This document shows positions 10,949 through 21,275 of a stretch of DNA of 64,000 nucleotides, in pieces. The stretch lies in contig SZWC01006677.1 in NCBI GenBank assembly GCA_023375785.1, forward strand, positions 56,360 through 120,359. The letters run 5' to 3'. Below the pieces are notes generated by a model. The model saw only the letters and a program-made list of their open reading frames with translations, was not told where the DNA came from and did not search any database. Source of the stretch: Penium margaritaceum. Its lineage: Eukaryota > Streptophyta > Zygnematophyceae > Desmidiales > Peniaceae. The first letter of the stretch is position 1. Each line of letters begins with the position of its first letter. The position numbers and the translations under genes were made by a program.

Positions 10949-13400
10949 GCTGCTAATACCATGTGTTATTGATTAATAGTGTATAAATCGTATTCAAAAC
11001 AAACTAATTACCATTCTCTTAAATGATGTTGTCTTTAGCACATAATACATTTTCGTAAGTAACCTGAGTACTTTGTTTCAAACATCTTTTGACAATTTAT
11101 TGATTTGTTTAATCAAGCACATGCTCATCCAGATTGATTTTCTCAACATATCCATATCATAATGCTCACAAGATCATGGATGTCATGTGTGGTAAATTTA
11201 AGCTCAAACAAGTGGTCCATTTCATGTTAGACTTAACGAAATGCAGGCTTATAAAGAAAAGTGATAAACACATGAATTTTCATTCCAAAACCACAAATAT
11301 AATACTTTAACTGCACCATTCCATCTCCATAATGGTGATTCTATCAATTTTGATTACTAACGAATAATACAAGTAACTTGGCCTATTTAGTTAAAACCAA
11401 AATCATTCATCTTCATTCAACCTTAATAAATCTAGTTGAGCCACCCAAAAGGTACATACCCATTCAAGCCATGTAGAGAGGTCATTTATCTTACACTCTT
11501 CACATCTATAAGTGGAATCACCTCAACATTCAAAAGGGAACTCGAACTTAGGTGATCTAACACTAGTCAGTTTTGTGTATAAAAAAAACGTCTCTCATCA
11601 GGTAACAACCATATTGATCAAGGCCCTTCAACCATCAAAGCATCCACTCCAACTGCCTCGAAGTTAGGGTCATGTTGGAGCCATGTAGAGATGTTAAACT
11701 CTACTTCACGAGTGAACATAGGACGAGTAAGACAATCTAAATCGCACCTATACATATGCATTGTAAACGGATGAGGATTCAAACATTATTTATTTTTTTA
11801 GTTAAAAAAAATTGGCATGGCTAAGTCTAGCATAAGTGATTAAACTAGGTCAAGTTTTAATTAGTTATTGGTGAATGTCTTCTGTAATACATTACAATCA
11901 TTAGAAAATATAAATTTCTTAATTGAAACAAACATGTTTCAGTGACATCATTACACCTTACAACATTCTTCGACTTTACCATTTCAAATCTATGTATATG
12001 GAAAAAAAATACATTGCCTTCCTTCACGAGTTCTCATTAACCAAATGAAATACATCCAAGTTATCTTTTCCTCACAAAATGCACAGTTAACATTAAAGTG
12101 GGTGGCCCTCAATTTTATCTCGCGCTTTAAAGGATAATTGAATTTTTTTTATTGATCAACATGAGATCCTAAGTGGAAGGCCTTAGATTTTTCCTTCACT
12201 TTGTCGCGTTGCACCTTCTTTGATTCAAGACAAAGAATTCCAACAAATTTCAAAGATGTATTCTACTATATACATCCTTGGCCAATGAGGCTGAAGCTAT
12301 GGCTATTAAGGGCCTTCAAACCCAAAAGCCATCCTATTCCACCACCGATTGACCATAGAACCCTAATCGAGCCATGTACCACCTATGGCACTGTACTCCC
12401 CTTGCCTAGGCTTGAGCAGCCCTACGCACGCGCATGTGTAACTTAAATCTTTTCAATCTGATATGAATGTTTTTTAATTAAAAAGTTTTGTCAAATAGGT
12501 AGAAACCGTGATGCTTGATGGCTGTCAGCCCTAAAGCCATCCCATCCAACTACTTTATGGTTGGGGACCCATGTTAAAGCCACTTGGCGTGGATGGTAGT
12601 AAGTTTATGGTCCACATGTTAAAATAAAAAATCTAGTGATATTGATAAGGAAGAAGATACAATGAAGGGTTTATATAAATAATGTAACATCAAATTTGAA
12701 TGTTATTGAACTCTTGTTCTTTAACTATGAACCATTTTGTGTTTTTTATGCCTAGACCCTAAACCTTTATCGTCAAAAAGGGTAAAAATACTTTTACTAG
12801 CCCAAAATAAAATATGTTGAATTTATGATAAAAAATTCTCCTTATGTCATAGGATTCCACACATTGTAATGTACCACTCTCATGAAATCCCAATCAAATT
12901 TCTGGCACGTTCCGCAATCGAGAAATCTTTCCATTTTTTACATTCTAGTATTGTGGTGAAATGGGTGATAGATTTTATGTTATTCGTATTACGTGTGTTC
13001 AGTACAGAAGGAATGGATACTGTAGACAAACTGTTAGGTCGAAAGCAATAATGCTTTTGCATGTCGTCTAGAAGGCATTCTAGGTATTATGCGCTCATTG
13101 TGGCTCTGAATAGTCCGGAATCGTAATGGTTTATACACCTTTGTGTTTTCCTAGCCCTGGGGCTTGCGTGTTTGGCATCTCTCCTGGCTGACAGGCTTCA
13201 ATGAACACGCCATTTCCAGTGCCTGCACGTGCGGGTCATTTTGATCCCTGAAAGATCGAAAGCAGGTGAGTCCAATTTCTTTATTACACATGACGTATGT
13301 ATTACTGGCTGCTAGAAATCCTTTGAAAGAGGTCTGAACCTAGTATTTTTTATGTATTCAGCTTCGCAAATGTCTTACTAACAAGTCGAGATGCAAATAT
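10949..13400. other. AT-rich intergenic DNA with a dispersed ~75-bp motif
   Basis: No coding domain was recognised. The only structure seen is a diverged motif of about 75 bp at 11620-11690, 12306-12382 and 12516-12590. A CAG|GTGAGT donor-like site lies at 13263-13271 on the plus strand but could not be tied to an exon. Confidence 0.4.
11620..12590 (+). repeat. Three diverged copies of a ~75-bp motif
   Basis: GGCCCTTCAACCATCAAAGC (11618 on), GGGCCTTCAAACCCAAAAGC (12309 on) and TGGCTGTCAGCCCTAAAGCC (12520 on) each continue with a CATCC-(A/T)CTCCAA-type block, then a (T/G)TAGGG/AACCC block, then AGCCATGT or AAGCCAC. The second and third are about 210 bp apart; the first is about 690 bp upstream. 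Confidence 0.4.
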
Positions 13401-13419
13401 ATAACACGTATCGCCCATC

Positions 13420-13780
13420 GTGTCCGGCCATGTCAAGCCGACTAGAGCCACACGTGCACTGCTCCCCTTGCCACCAAATCCCCAATCCCATTACCCCCCC
13501 CCCCCCCTCCCCCTACTATCCCGGCTCCCGAGGCCCTCGTGCTTTATCGGCCGCTATCGGCCGGCGGCGCGAGGTAAGCGCTTGAGCGCGGGAGACCGGG
13601 ATGCGCAACGGAAAAGACTGCTGCTCAGCGAAACCCCTTCAACTTTCTCCTTTGTGAGCATATTTCACCATTTCCAGGACGACCTTCATTTAGTACTAGA
13701 AGACCACATTTATCTCGTCGTTGGCATTCGCAGAGGACTCTGTTCCAATAAGGAGTCATAGTCGCTGGATGATGAAGGTT
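13420..13780. other. GC-rich island with splice-donor-like site
   Basis: A short GC-rich island (CGGCCGCTATCGGCCGGC at about 13549-13566) interrupts AT-rich DNA and is preceded by a C homopolymer at 13495-13507. GAG|GTAAGC at about 13571-13579 looks like a plus-strand donor. It could be a promoter or 5' exon of a host gene running toward the assembly gap, but no coding domain supports that. Confidence 0.25.
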
Positions 13781-14291
13781 TAAGATGCCGAAACATGTTA
13801 GCCACCCGCTGAAGACTGGAGGAGAACGTTGTGTGCACCTGCGACAGATCGGTCTCTGCCATGTATTTGGTCGGAATAATTTGCTTTCTCTTCTGTGTTA
13901 CATGGTACAGCTGTGGACTTTCAACCCGTCGCAACGAAACTGAATTACCGACCATCTGGATGTTTGCGTTTGCAGTCGCGATGACTGCAAACGCAAACAT
14001 CCAGATAGCTGCACCGCCTTCAAAAACGTTTTCAAGACCAGGTTCCTCGCTGGCTGGATGTAGACCAATGCCAAAGCCTGAGGTTAGATAGGTCCTACAA
14101 TTATCGCTTCTTGAGGATACGGTATGACAAGGTGTACTGATTTTAAAGGGAACCCATCGTCTGTGCACTCGAGATGATCGCAGACAACCGACAATTACGC
14201 GACGACCTTCTGCCGCGCAAGCACAAAACCGAACCCATTGCCGTCCACGAAAGGCAACGCGTTCTGGCCTGTTTGGAACACACCATGTCAA
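13710..14291 (-). CDS. Unrecognised open frame, 193 codons
   Basis: This is one of the longer frames outside the transposons. The product has no motif I recognise. Its middle contains the hydrophobic IWMFAFAV ... TANANIQ segment, which is simply the translation of the perfect palindrome at 13954-14006. The C-terminal part is Ser-rich (LKPSSSSDYDSLLEQS). An overlapping plus-strand frame at 13831-14091 starts with a hydrophobic stretch and crosses the same palindrome. Neither strand shows clear coding bias by eye, and the nearby assembly gap could hide part of a gene. It may be chance. Confidence 0.2.
   Translation of the reverse strand: MTWCVPNRPERVAFRGRQWVRFCACAAEGRRVIVGCLRSSRVHRRWVPFKISTPCHTVSSRSDNCRTYLTSGFGIGLHPASEEPGLENVFEGGAAIWMFAFAVIATANANIQMVGNSVSLRRVESPQLYHVTQKRKQIIPTKYMAETDLSQVHTTFSSSLQRVANMFRHLKPSSSSDYDSLLEQSPLRMPTTR
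13954..14006. repeat. Perfect 24-bp inverted repeat with 5-nt spacer
   Basis: The left arm 13954-13977 and right arm 13983-14006 are exact reverse complements over 24 bp, separated by GCGAT. The arms begin and end ATCTGGATGTTTGCG / CGCAAACATCCAGAT. Such a sequence could extrude as a cruciform. Confidence 0.95.
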
Positions 14292-14397
14292 GGTGATGCG
14301 GTTAACGGCCTATACACTCTTCGGCGCTCGGATGCCGATTCACGTGACCGAGGGGTTCCAACAGCATGGAACGAACCAGTTCAGCATTTCCTCGTGT

Positions 14398-14875
14398 GGG
14401 GGGGGTGGGGGGGGGGGGGGGGGGGGGGNNNNNNNNNNNNNNNNNNNNNNNNNNNNNNNNNNNNNNNNNNNNNNNNNNNNNNNNNNNNNNNNNNNNNNNN
14501 NNNNNNNNNNNNNNNNNNNNNNNNNNNNNNNNNNNNNNNNNNNNNNNNNNNNNNNNNNNNNNNNNNNNNNNNNNNNNNNNNNNNNNNNNNNNNNNNNNNN
14601 NNNNNNNNNNNNNNNNNNNNNNNNNNNNNNNNNNNNNNNNNNNNNNNNNNNNNNNNNNNNNNNNNNNNNNNNNNNNNNNNNNNNNNNNNNNNNNNNNNNN
14701 NNNNNNNNNNNNNNNNNNNNNNNNNNNNNNNNNNNNNNNNNNNNNNNNNNNNNNNNNNNNNNNNNNNNNNNNNNNNNNNNNNNNNNNNNNNNNNNNNNNN
14801 NNNNNNNNNNNNNNNNNNNNNNNNNNNNNNNNNNNNNNNNNNNNNNNNNNNNNNNNNNNNNNNNNNNNNNNNNNN

Positions 14876-14908
<33 letters not shown>
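14398..14908. other. Assembly gap (447 N) flanked on both sides by poly-G
   Basis: Ns fill 14429-14875. A G run (14398-14428, broken by one T) leads into the gap and 33 Gs (14876-14908) lead out of it. Frames drawn across it are artefacts. Confidence 0.95.
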
Positions 14909-14909
<1 letters not shown>

Positions 14910-15039
14910 CTTAGGGGACTCGTTCGCCGACCAGTCAAGTTCTAGATCGGATGAAGTCCATCATAGATCCTGCTTAAACTTTTTCTTTAACCCCTGGTCG
15001 TAACAGACCAAGGCGGGGGGGCTACCTCAGCACCAAACC

Positions 15040-15135
15040 TCCCGGGAGTTGAACATGGCCCCCGAGGGCAGGAATCAAAATGGAAGGTAAAGGTTGGGAT
15101 GTTACCACCAGAGCGTAAAGCGTGAGCTAAGGGCC
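15040..15135 (-). repeat. Possible tRNA-derived SINE head
   Basis: On the minus strand TTAGCTCACGC (15131-15121) resembles a pol III A box (TRGCNNAGYNGG) and GTTCAACTCCC (15054-15044) resembles a B box (GGTTCRANTCC), about 70 bp apart. No matching tail, target duplication or second copy was found, so this is only a candidate. Confidence 0.25.
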
Positions 15136-15389
15136 AGTCGAAAGTCCTTCTAATTGAGTAAATGGTTAGATATGAGTGTCGAGGCAAAGTCGTCTTCAAT
15201 AGTTTTGCTTGTGAACGTTTCAAGTTCTTTCAAGAGAGCAAGGTACAAACGAGCCAGATGTGTTTTTGGGATGCCGTCCCAAACTTGGCAATGATGTTTT
15301 CTGATGGGGAAGAGGTTGGGTCCACCCATCGTTCTTCTCAGATGAGATGGAAAAGGGTAGCTCAAAATACGAACCAAGCACCACTAAAT
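15136..15389. other. Short unassigned stretch before Copia element B
   Basis: Overlapping frames on both strands have no recognisable domain. It ends at ACCACTAAAT, the left flank of element B. Confidence 0.4.
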
Positions 15390-16242
15390 TGTTCGTTTTC
15401 GTGCATCTCTCATTGTACTCTGTTGTATCCTCCCAGCTTGTGTACATCGGCGTGCAAATGACTGACAGCGAGACTAGACGCTACTTGAGTGTCGCTCGGT
15501 GGAGCCGACGCACGCTCAGGCCCATTCACCCGTCGCTGGAGCCTCCTCCTCTTGCGATGCGCTCAGCTCCATCGGCAGGCCTCCTCGGTGGTCAGGCCGC
15601 CGGCGGTCACTGCCACTGCAGATGTTGTCTGCATGCACCTAGCGCTATGTCTGGCTGTGACATTCCGTCTGTAGAATCATGCGATGCCTAGGGTCCATGT
15701 CTCCTGTTGTATGGTCCTGTTTGGCATCGTTGACTGTCATAGGTACTGCCTGGGTTCGTGCAGCCATAACTTCTTGTAGCTATTTTTCTAGCTGATTCTA
15801 ACCGCACGACTGCGTTCGCAGCGTTGGTGTTATGGTATGGTCTAGTTTTCAGGCAAAACGGACGACGCCCCGGTTTTGGGCTGTCGGGCGTCTGGCAGGG
15901 CTCACCGAGAAGACCCTGCTTGCCAGAAAATAGGTCTAGCACTTTTTTCTCATCAGCTGGTTAGCTAAGTAACAAGTTCTACACTAGTGGAGGGGAGCTA
16001 GAACTTGGAGGGGTCTCCCATTGTTGCTCATTCTTCATTACTAATCAGTTACTTCCAGTTTTCAGCTATTTTCTGGCGCTAACACTGGCGCGCGCACTTC
16101 TGAGCAACAAACCTAGAGCTTCCACACTTAGTCTCTAGAGCAGCAGACTGAGGGGGCAGCAGACTTAAGCAGCCAGCGTGGAAGCCCGCACGCTACATCA
16201 ACAACGCATGCTGCCCCAACCTGTTGCCTAGGTTTCTAGCTT
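15390..16242 (+). repeat. Element B 5' LTR
   Basis: It starts TGTTCGTTTTCGTGC, pairs with 23303-24155 and has the same length. It contains two adjacent potential hairpins at about 15851-15930 (GACGCCC/GGGCGTC, then TCTGGCA/TGCCAGA), both kept in the 3' copy. Confidence 0.92.
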
Positions 16243-16257
16243 AGTATCAAAGCCAGA
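16243..16257 (+). other. Element B primer-binding site
   Basis: AGTATCAAAGCCAGAG follows the LTR and closely matches the initiator-Met tRNA complement TGGTATCAGAGCCAGAG used by many plant Copia elements. Confidence 0.75.
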
Positions 16258-16335
16258 GCGTAGCAGTAGCAGCAGAAGACTGGCGTACAGGTGCCAAACA
16301 ACGCCGGCGGACCCCCATACGCGCAAGTGAAGGAG

Positions 16336-16450
16336 AAATGCTGCCGGATTTCTTTCGGCAACACTGACCCGCCTGGTGGCAGCGTCAGATTTTTTCCCAC
16401 GGCCACTGGGCCAGGGGAAATGCTGTCGAAATTATTTCGGCAGCACAGAC
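16336..16450 (+). promoter_or_regulatory. Element B leader stem-loops (two related copies)
   Basis: Two similar blocks begin GAAATGCTG: 16342-16360 folds TGCCGGA/TTTCGGCA with a 5-nt loop, and 16421-16445 folds into an 11-bp stem (one G-U pair) closed by a 3-nt loop. The second block, with its preceding TTTTTCCCAC...GGGG stretch, matches the leader of Copia element C on the other strand at about 31190-31250. A packaging or dimerisation signal of the element RNA is an inference. Confidence 0.6.
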
Positions 16451-16539
16451 CCCCACACGTGATGCGAGGAGGTGAGCGGCAGGCATCGTCCAACACCTGC
16501 AGGCGACAACGCACGCGGCAATGTCACCCAAGTGCAGTT

Positions 16540-17360
16540 ACTTGCACCAGCACGCAGCAGCAGCAGCTTGCAGCAGCGGCAGGCAACGGCAGCGAGCAGT
16601 GGCAGCAGCAACCAGCAGCAGCTACGTGCAGCAGCAGCAGAAGGGAGAGGCAGCAGCTCGCAACAGCCCGCAGCAGCAGCAGCCCGCAACAGCAGCTCGC
16701 AGGAGCAGGAGCCTGCAGCAGCAGCTCGCAGCAGCAGCAGCCCGTAGTAGTAGCGAACAACAACAACGGCAAGCAGCAGCTACAGTAGCGTGCAGCAGCA
16801 GCAGCAGGCTGAAGCAGCCGCAACAGCAAGCCGCAGGCTGAAGCAGCCGCAGCAGCAAGCCGCAGCAACAACCAGCCGCAGCAACTGCTGTAGCGAGTAG
16901 CTGCCAACAGCGGCTACTATTGCTCGCTGCCCGCAGCTAGCGAGTAGCAAGCAGCAGCCCGCTGCTGCCAGCGCGAAACTCCCCGCTACCAGCGAGCAGC
17001 AGCTCGCTGCCAGCGAGCAGCAGCCCGCTGCTCGCTGCTGACAGCGGGCAGCTGCCCGCTGTGACAGACGAGGAAGAAAGAAACAAAAAAAGAGCAAAAC
17101 AAAATTCCCCCACCCCACCTGCTTCGCCGCCGCTGCTGCAGCAGCTACCTTTGCTGCTTCAGCAGCCGTAGCATCCCACAGCAGTAGCAACTGCTGCTGC
17201 AACTGTAGCCGCAACAGTAGCAGCAGCAGCAGTCGTAGCAGCAACAGCGGCAGCAGCAGCAATAGCATCAACAACTACAGCAGCAGTAGTAGCACTAACT
17301 GCAGCAGCAGCCGTAGCAGCAGCAAACAGCAGCAGCAGCAGCAACAGTAGCTACAACAGC
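16540..17360 (+). repeat. CAG/GCA trinucleotide-rich leader, element B
   Basis: Imperfect CAG/AGC triplets dominate 16540-16900 and 17160-17360. They produce long Gln, Ser, Ala, Leu and Cys homopolymer-like frames on both strands that are not proteins of known type. The tract lies between the PBS and gag. Confidence 0.85.
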
Positions 17361-17396
17361 GGCCCCAACAACCGCCACTACTGACGGTAGTATCCC

Positions 17397-17440
17397 GTTG
17401 CTGACGTCACTGCTGACATCACTGTTGACGTCATCATCTC
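17397..17440 (+). promoter_or_regulatory. Triplicate TGACGTCA-type motif
   Basis: CTGACGTCAC, CTGACATCAC and TTGACGTCAT follow each other in about 12-13-bp steps. TGACGTCA is the palindromic core bound by many bZIP factors. Its position inside an element leader suggests a possible enhancer, which is inference. Confidence 0.3.
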
Positions 17441-17529
17441 AAAAAAAAAAAAACACAGGGCATCACACCATGGTTGGTAGCCCCACTTGGGAGGGGTCCT
17501 CCTCTGTTGGGGGGACCTCCACCCCCCTT

Positions 17530-17740
17530 TCTTGTAGCGACTGCAATAGCAGCAGCAGCAGCAACAGTAGTAGCAGCAACAGCAGCGATAGTAGCAGCAG
17601 CAGCAAGAGTAGCAGCAGCAGCAGTAAGAGCAGCAGGAATAGCAGGAGAAGCAGGAGGAGCAGCACCAGGAGCAACAGCAACAGCAAAAGCAGCCGCAGC
17701 AACAGTAGCGACAACAGCAGCAGCAGGAGGAGCAGCGGCG
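17530..17740 (+). repeat. Second CAG-rich tract ahead of element B gag
   Basis: Further AGCAGC/AACAGC triplets run up to the first clearly gag-like sequence, so the gag N terminus may be low complexity. Confidence 0.8.
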
Positions 17741-17779
17741 CCAGCAGCCCTCTGACGTTGTTGGCGATAACCCTGACCC

Positions 17780-19900
17780 CCTCACTGCTCTTCAGCAACA
17801 GCTCGCCGCCCTAACACAGCAGCTTACGGCACTACAACCGTTAGTCTCCCAGTCTGCCCGCAATGCGCCTCCGTCCTTCCCCCCTCCAGGGCGCGCCAGC
17901 CCAGTTGTGTCTGCTACCACGCAATACCTGGCGCAGCAGCAGACTCTGTGCCAGCGGCAAACAGTGACCTCCGTCCTTGGCCCCACTCTGGGTGCCGGCG
18001 GCAGGCAAAAGGACTTTGAGACGCCGCCGTCGCCGCTTCAGGCCGGCAAGCAGTTCCGGAGCTGGGAGCTCAACTTCCGCATCTGGGCGCAGGGTGAGGG
18101 CCTGTGGGCATGCTACACCCTGCCGTATGATACCACCCTGGCCGACCAGCTGTATGACGTTGGTCGTGTCGTCCGGGCTCTTGTCCCTGTCGCCCCTCCG
18201 GCTTCCTGCCTCGCCCTCGAGCCCTTCTTGGGCGACTTCACCGCTGGCGCCACCCCAGACCCTGCAGCCGCGTGGCATGTTCTCACTCGTCCCCATCGCC
18301 TGTCCAGCGACGCTGAGACTAGCCGCCTGCTGCGAGAGTTCAACTCCCTGCACATGGGGGAGACCGAGATGGTCACCTCCTACGGGCAGCGGGCGGAGAA
18401 CATCCTTCGTCACCTCGGGACCGCTGCCCCACCCCCTTTGGCCGTGCTCCTCACCATCAAGCGTGGTGCCACCGAAGCGTACGCGGACGTCTTCATCCAC
18501 TACCCTCGCGACGTTCTCTCCACCATGGCGGCCCACGGCACCCTCATGCCCTGGGCATACGAGTTCTTCCTCCGCATTGAGGAAGCCCGTCTGGAGTCCC
18601 GACTCCAGCGCACAGAGGTCGTCGCCTCCCCTGCCGTCGCCTCCCCTACCAACGCCTCCGTGGCTGTCACCTCCCCTGCCGCAGCTACCTCATCCTTGTC
18701 AGGAAAGAAGAAGCGTTGGAACAAGAAAGGCAAAGGTCAGCAACAGCAGCAGCAGCAGTCGTCGACCGGGTCCAGCGCTGGCGGCTCGGTCTGCCACATC
18801 TATGGTCAGCCCGGGCATGGGTTGTACACGTGCCCTCTACCGATGGATGAGGCCCGCGTCATCACCACCATGCGTCGCCAGCGCGAGCACCGTCTCGCCT
18901 CTGTCGCCGTGGCTGTCGCCGGCTCTGACACCTCCGCCTCGTCCCGCAGCTTCACCACTCCAATTGCTTCGCCGATCCTGCCGACACCAGCGCCGCAGCC
19001 GTCGCCGCCGGCGCAGTCCTCCTTCTACCCGGGCTCCGGCGCCATCACCCCACACGCCGTCTACACTCCCGGGCCATCCTCCCGTGAGCGCCAGCTGGAG
19101 CAGTTCATCGCGCTCCAGCTCGGCCTACCTCGCCCTCCTCCCCAGGGAAGTGCGAGTTGCATCACTTCCTGCTCCCCTGTCCAGCCCTGCATGACTGAGA
19201 CTGAGCTACGGTCGTGCCCCGTTTCCTTATCTGTCTTGTCGTCTCTCATGGTCGCCGTTACCCCCTCCCAGGACGACGTTGCTTGGCTTGACGATTGGCA
19301 GTCTCGATTCGCACCTCCTTCCACCGCATCCGCGTCCCTTGCTTGTTGCCATGTGACTGTTAGTGATCTTGCGACCCCGGTCCAGGACCCTGCTGAGACC
19401 TGGATCATCGACTCCGGGGCCACGCATCACATGACGGCCTATCGTGAGGCCTTTAGTATGCTCGGTCCTGTAGGTGATGTTTCCGGTGTCCGGACAGGCT
19501 CTGGCCAAGTGTTGCCTGTCCGTGGTGTTGGCGTCGTTCGTTTCCGTGGTCCCTCCGGTGACCTCTTTCTGACCGATGTCCCCTTCGTCCTTGGTCTTGA
19601 GCTCAGCCTTCTGTCCGTCACTGCCCTTGACCGCATGAGCATGGAAGTTGTGCATTCGCGTGGTGTTGGCATTGTGTCGTTGCGTCCGTCTGGCCTTGTT
19701 GTGCTGCATGCCACCACCCGTGGCAACTTGTGGCATGTCCCTCGCCTCTCCTCCTCTCCTTCCGTCTCCTCCCCGTTGGCCGCCACAGGCCATGTGTTTG
19801 TCATCAGTACACTTTCTTCTCAGCACACTCGCCTTTTGTACCGCCGCCTCTGCCGCGTCCACTCTACCGCTGTAGACAGCATGCTCCATACCCAGCCGGC
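17780..19900 (+). pseudogene. Element B gag and aspartic protease region (fossil)
   Basis: The gag part includes a helical N terminus (LQQQLAALTQQL) and a UBN2/retrotran-gag-like body (FRSWELNFRIWAQGEGLW, then LLREFNSLHMGETEMV). It is followed by a basic stretch (KKKRWNKKGKGQQQ) and a CCHC-like knuckle at 18792-18833. Copia gag packages element RNA. The protease motif DSGATHHMT lies at about 19410-19437, then the conserved DVPFVLGLELSLLSV pattern and the pre-integrase segment LLYRRLCRVHSTAVDS. The start codon was not fixed because the frame emerges from the CAG tract. The region is largely open with few breaks. Confidence 0.85.
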
Positions 19901-19929
19901 CAAGGGCCTGGACCCGGAAACGTTTCCCC

Positions 19930-20645
19930 TTCCGTGCCCGAGTGCATTGACTGTGCTCAGGAGAAGATGCACCGGTCCACGTATCCCTTGTCTTCCTCCT
20001 GTACGTCCCCCCCCCTTGACCTTGTCCATTTGGACGTCATGGGTCCTCTCCCCACCGAGTCCGTCAGCGAGCATGGTCGCTACGTCGTCACCCTCACTGA
20101 CGACTTTTCTCGCTACCGCTGGGTCTTCTGCCTTTGGCATAGGAGCGATGTCGCCCACGCCATCCAGGACTGGCTTGTCCATACGGAACGCGAGTGTGGC
20201 CGCTCTCTCCGCCGCTTTCGCTCCGATCGCAGTGGTGAGTACCTGGATGAGGCCGCGACCATTCTCGCTTCCCGCGGAATTCGTCATGAAACGTCCGCGC
20301 CTTACACACCCGCCCAGAACAGTGTCTCCGAGTGGTGGAACCGTACTATGGCCGACGCCGTCCGCACCATGCGGGTCGAGTCTGGTCTCTCTGAGGGCTT
20401 CCATTTTGAGGCCATGGCCTACATGACCTGGGTCTGGAACCGGATTCCCCACGGTCCCCTTCCCCGCCAGTCCACACCATACCAGCATTCATGCGGTCAG
20501 CGAGCTGACCTCCGCCCGGCTCGCGTTTGGGGCTGCGTGGCCATTGTGTGGCTGCCCTTCCCGCAGCAAGGCGGCAAGCTCGCCCCTCGCGAACGTCCCT
20601 GCACCTTCCTCGGTGTCTCTCGTCAGTCCAAGGCCTGGCGCTTCT
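19930..20645 (+). pseudogene. Element B integrase domain (fossil)
   Basis: This is the Copia integrase core, which inserts element DNA into the host genome. The DDE triad can be read in VHLDVMGPL, FRSDRSGEY and NSVSEWWNRT, with TDDFSRYRWVF between. The conserved TWVWNRIPHGPLP and RVWGCVAIVWLP segments follow. It lies in standard Copia order, before reverse transcriptase. Confidence 0.88.
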
Positions 20646-20843
20646 AGGATCCCTCCCGGCACTGCATCGTTGGAGTCCCGGGACGCCCTCTTCTTCGAGG
20701 ACCTGTTTCCTCGCGACCTCATTCGCTCCGGCTCGTCCGTGTCTATCCTGTCGCGTGGGGGAGTGGTGAGTCCGTCCCCTGTCCTACCGCTTCCGGGTGA
20801 CACATCCCTCAGTCCCTCCGAGCCGGCAGTCCCAATCGCGTCC

Positions 20844-21275
20844 GCTGGTCCTTTCGGGCCAGCAGCCCCAGTCGCGTCCGCTGGTCCCATAAGGCCAGCA
20901 ACCCCGGTCGCGTCCGCTGGTCCCTCCGGGCCAGCAGACCCAGTCGCGTCCGCTGGTCCCTCCGGGCCAGCAGCCCCACTCGCGTCTGCTGGTCCCTCCA
21001 GGCCAGCAGTCCCAATCGCGTCCGCTGGTCCCTCCGGGCCAGCAGCCCCAGTCGCGTCCACTGGTCCCTCCGGGCCAGCAGCCCCAGTCGCGTCCGTTGG
21101 TCCCTCCGGGCTAACAGCCCCAGTCGCGTCCGCTGGTCCCTCCGGGCCAGCAGCCCCAGTCTCGTCCGATGGTCCCTCCGGGCCAGCAGCCCCAGTCGCG
21201 TCCGCTGGTCCCTCCGGGCCGACAGCCCCGGTTGCATACGCGGGCCCCTGCGGGCCAGCAACCCCCTCTGCCTCC
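20844..21275 (+). repeat. 36-bp tandem repeat in the integrase-RT linker of element B (12 units)
   Basis: Twelve exact-length 36-bp units encode a 12-residue collagen-like motif, consensus AGPSGPAAPVAS, with substitutions but no length change. The repeat sits in the linker between integrase and reverse transcriptase. The opposite strand is also open (AGPEGPADATGA-type). Confidence 0.92.

Noticed and set aside
13954-14006. MicroRNA precursor
   Set aside because: Perfect pairing and a 5-nt loop do not fit a usual plant microRNA hairpin; kept as a palindrome only.
14238-15003. Frames of 180-236 codons running through the gap
   Set aside because: They consist mostly of undetermined residues flanked by poly-Gly or poly-Pro from the G runs.
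16524-17814. Poly-Gln/Ser/Leu/Cys frames on both strands
   Set aside because: Translations of CAG triplets in the leader of element B; no independent gene signal.
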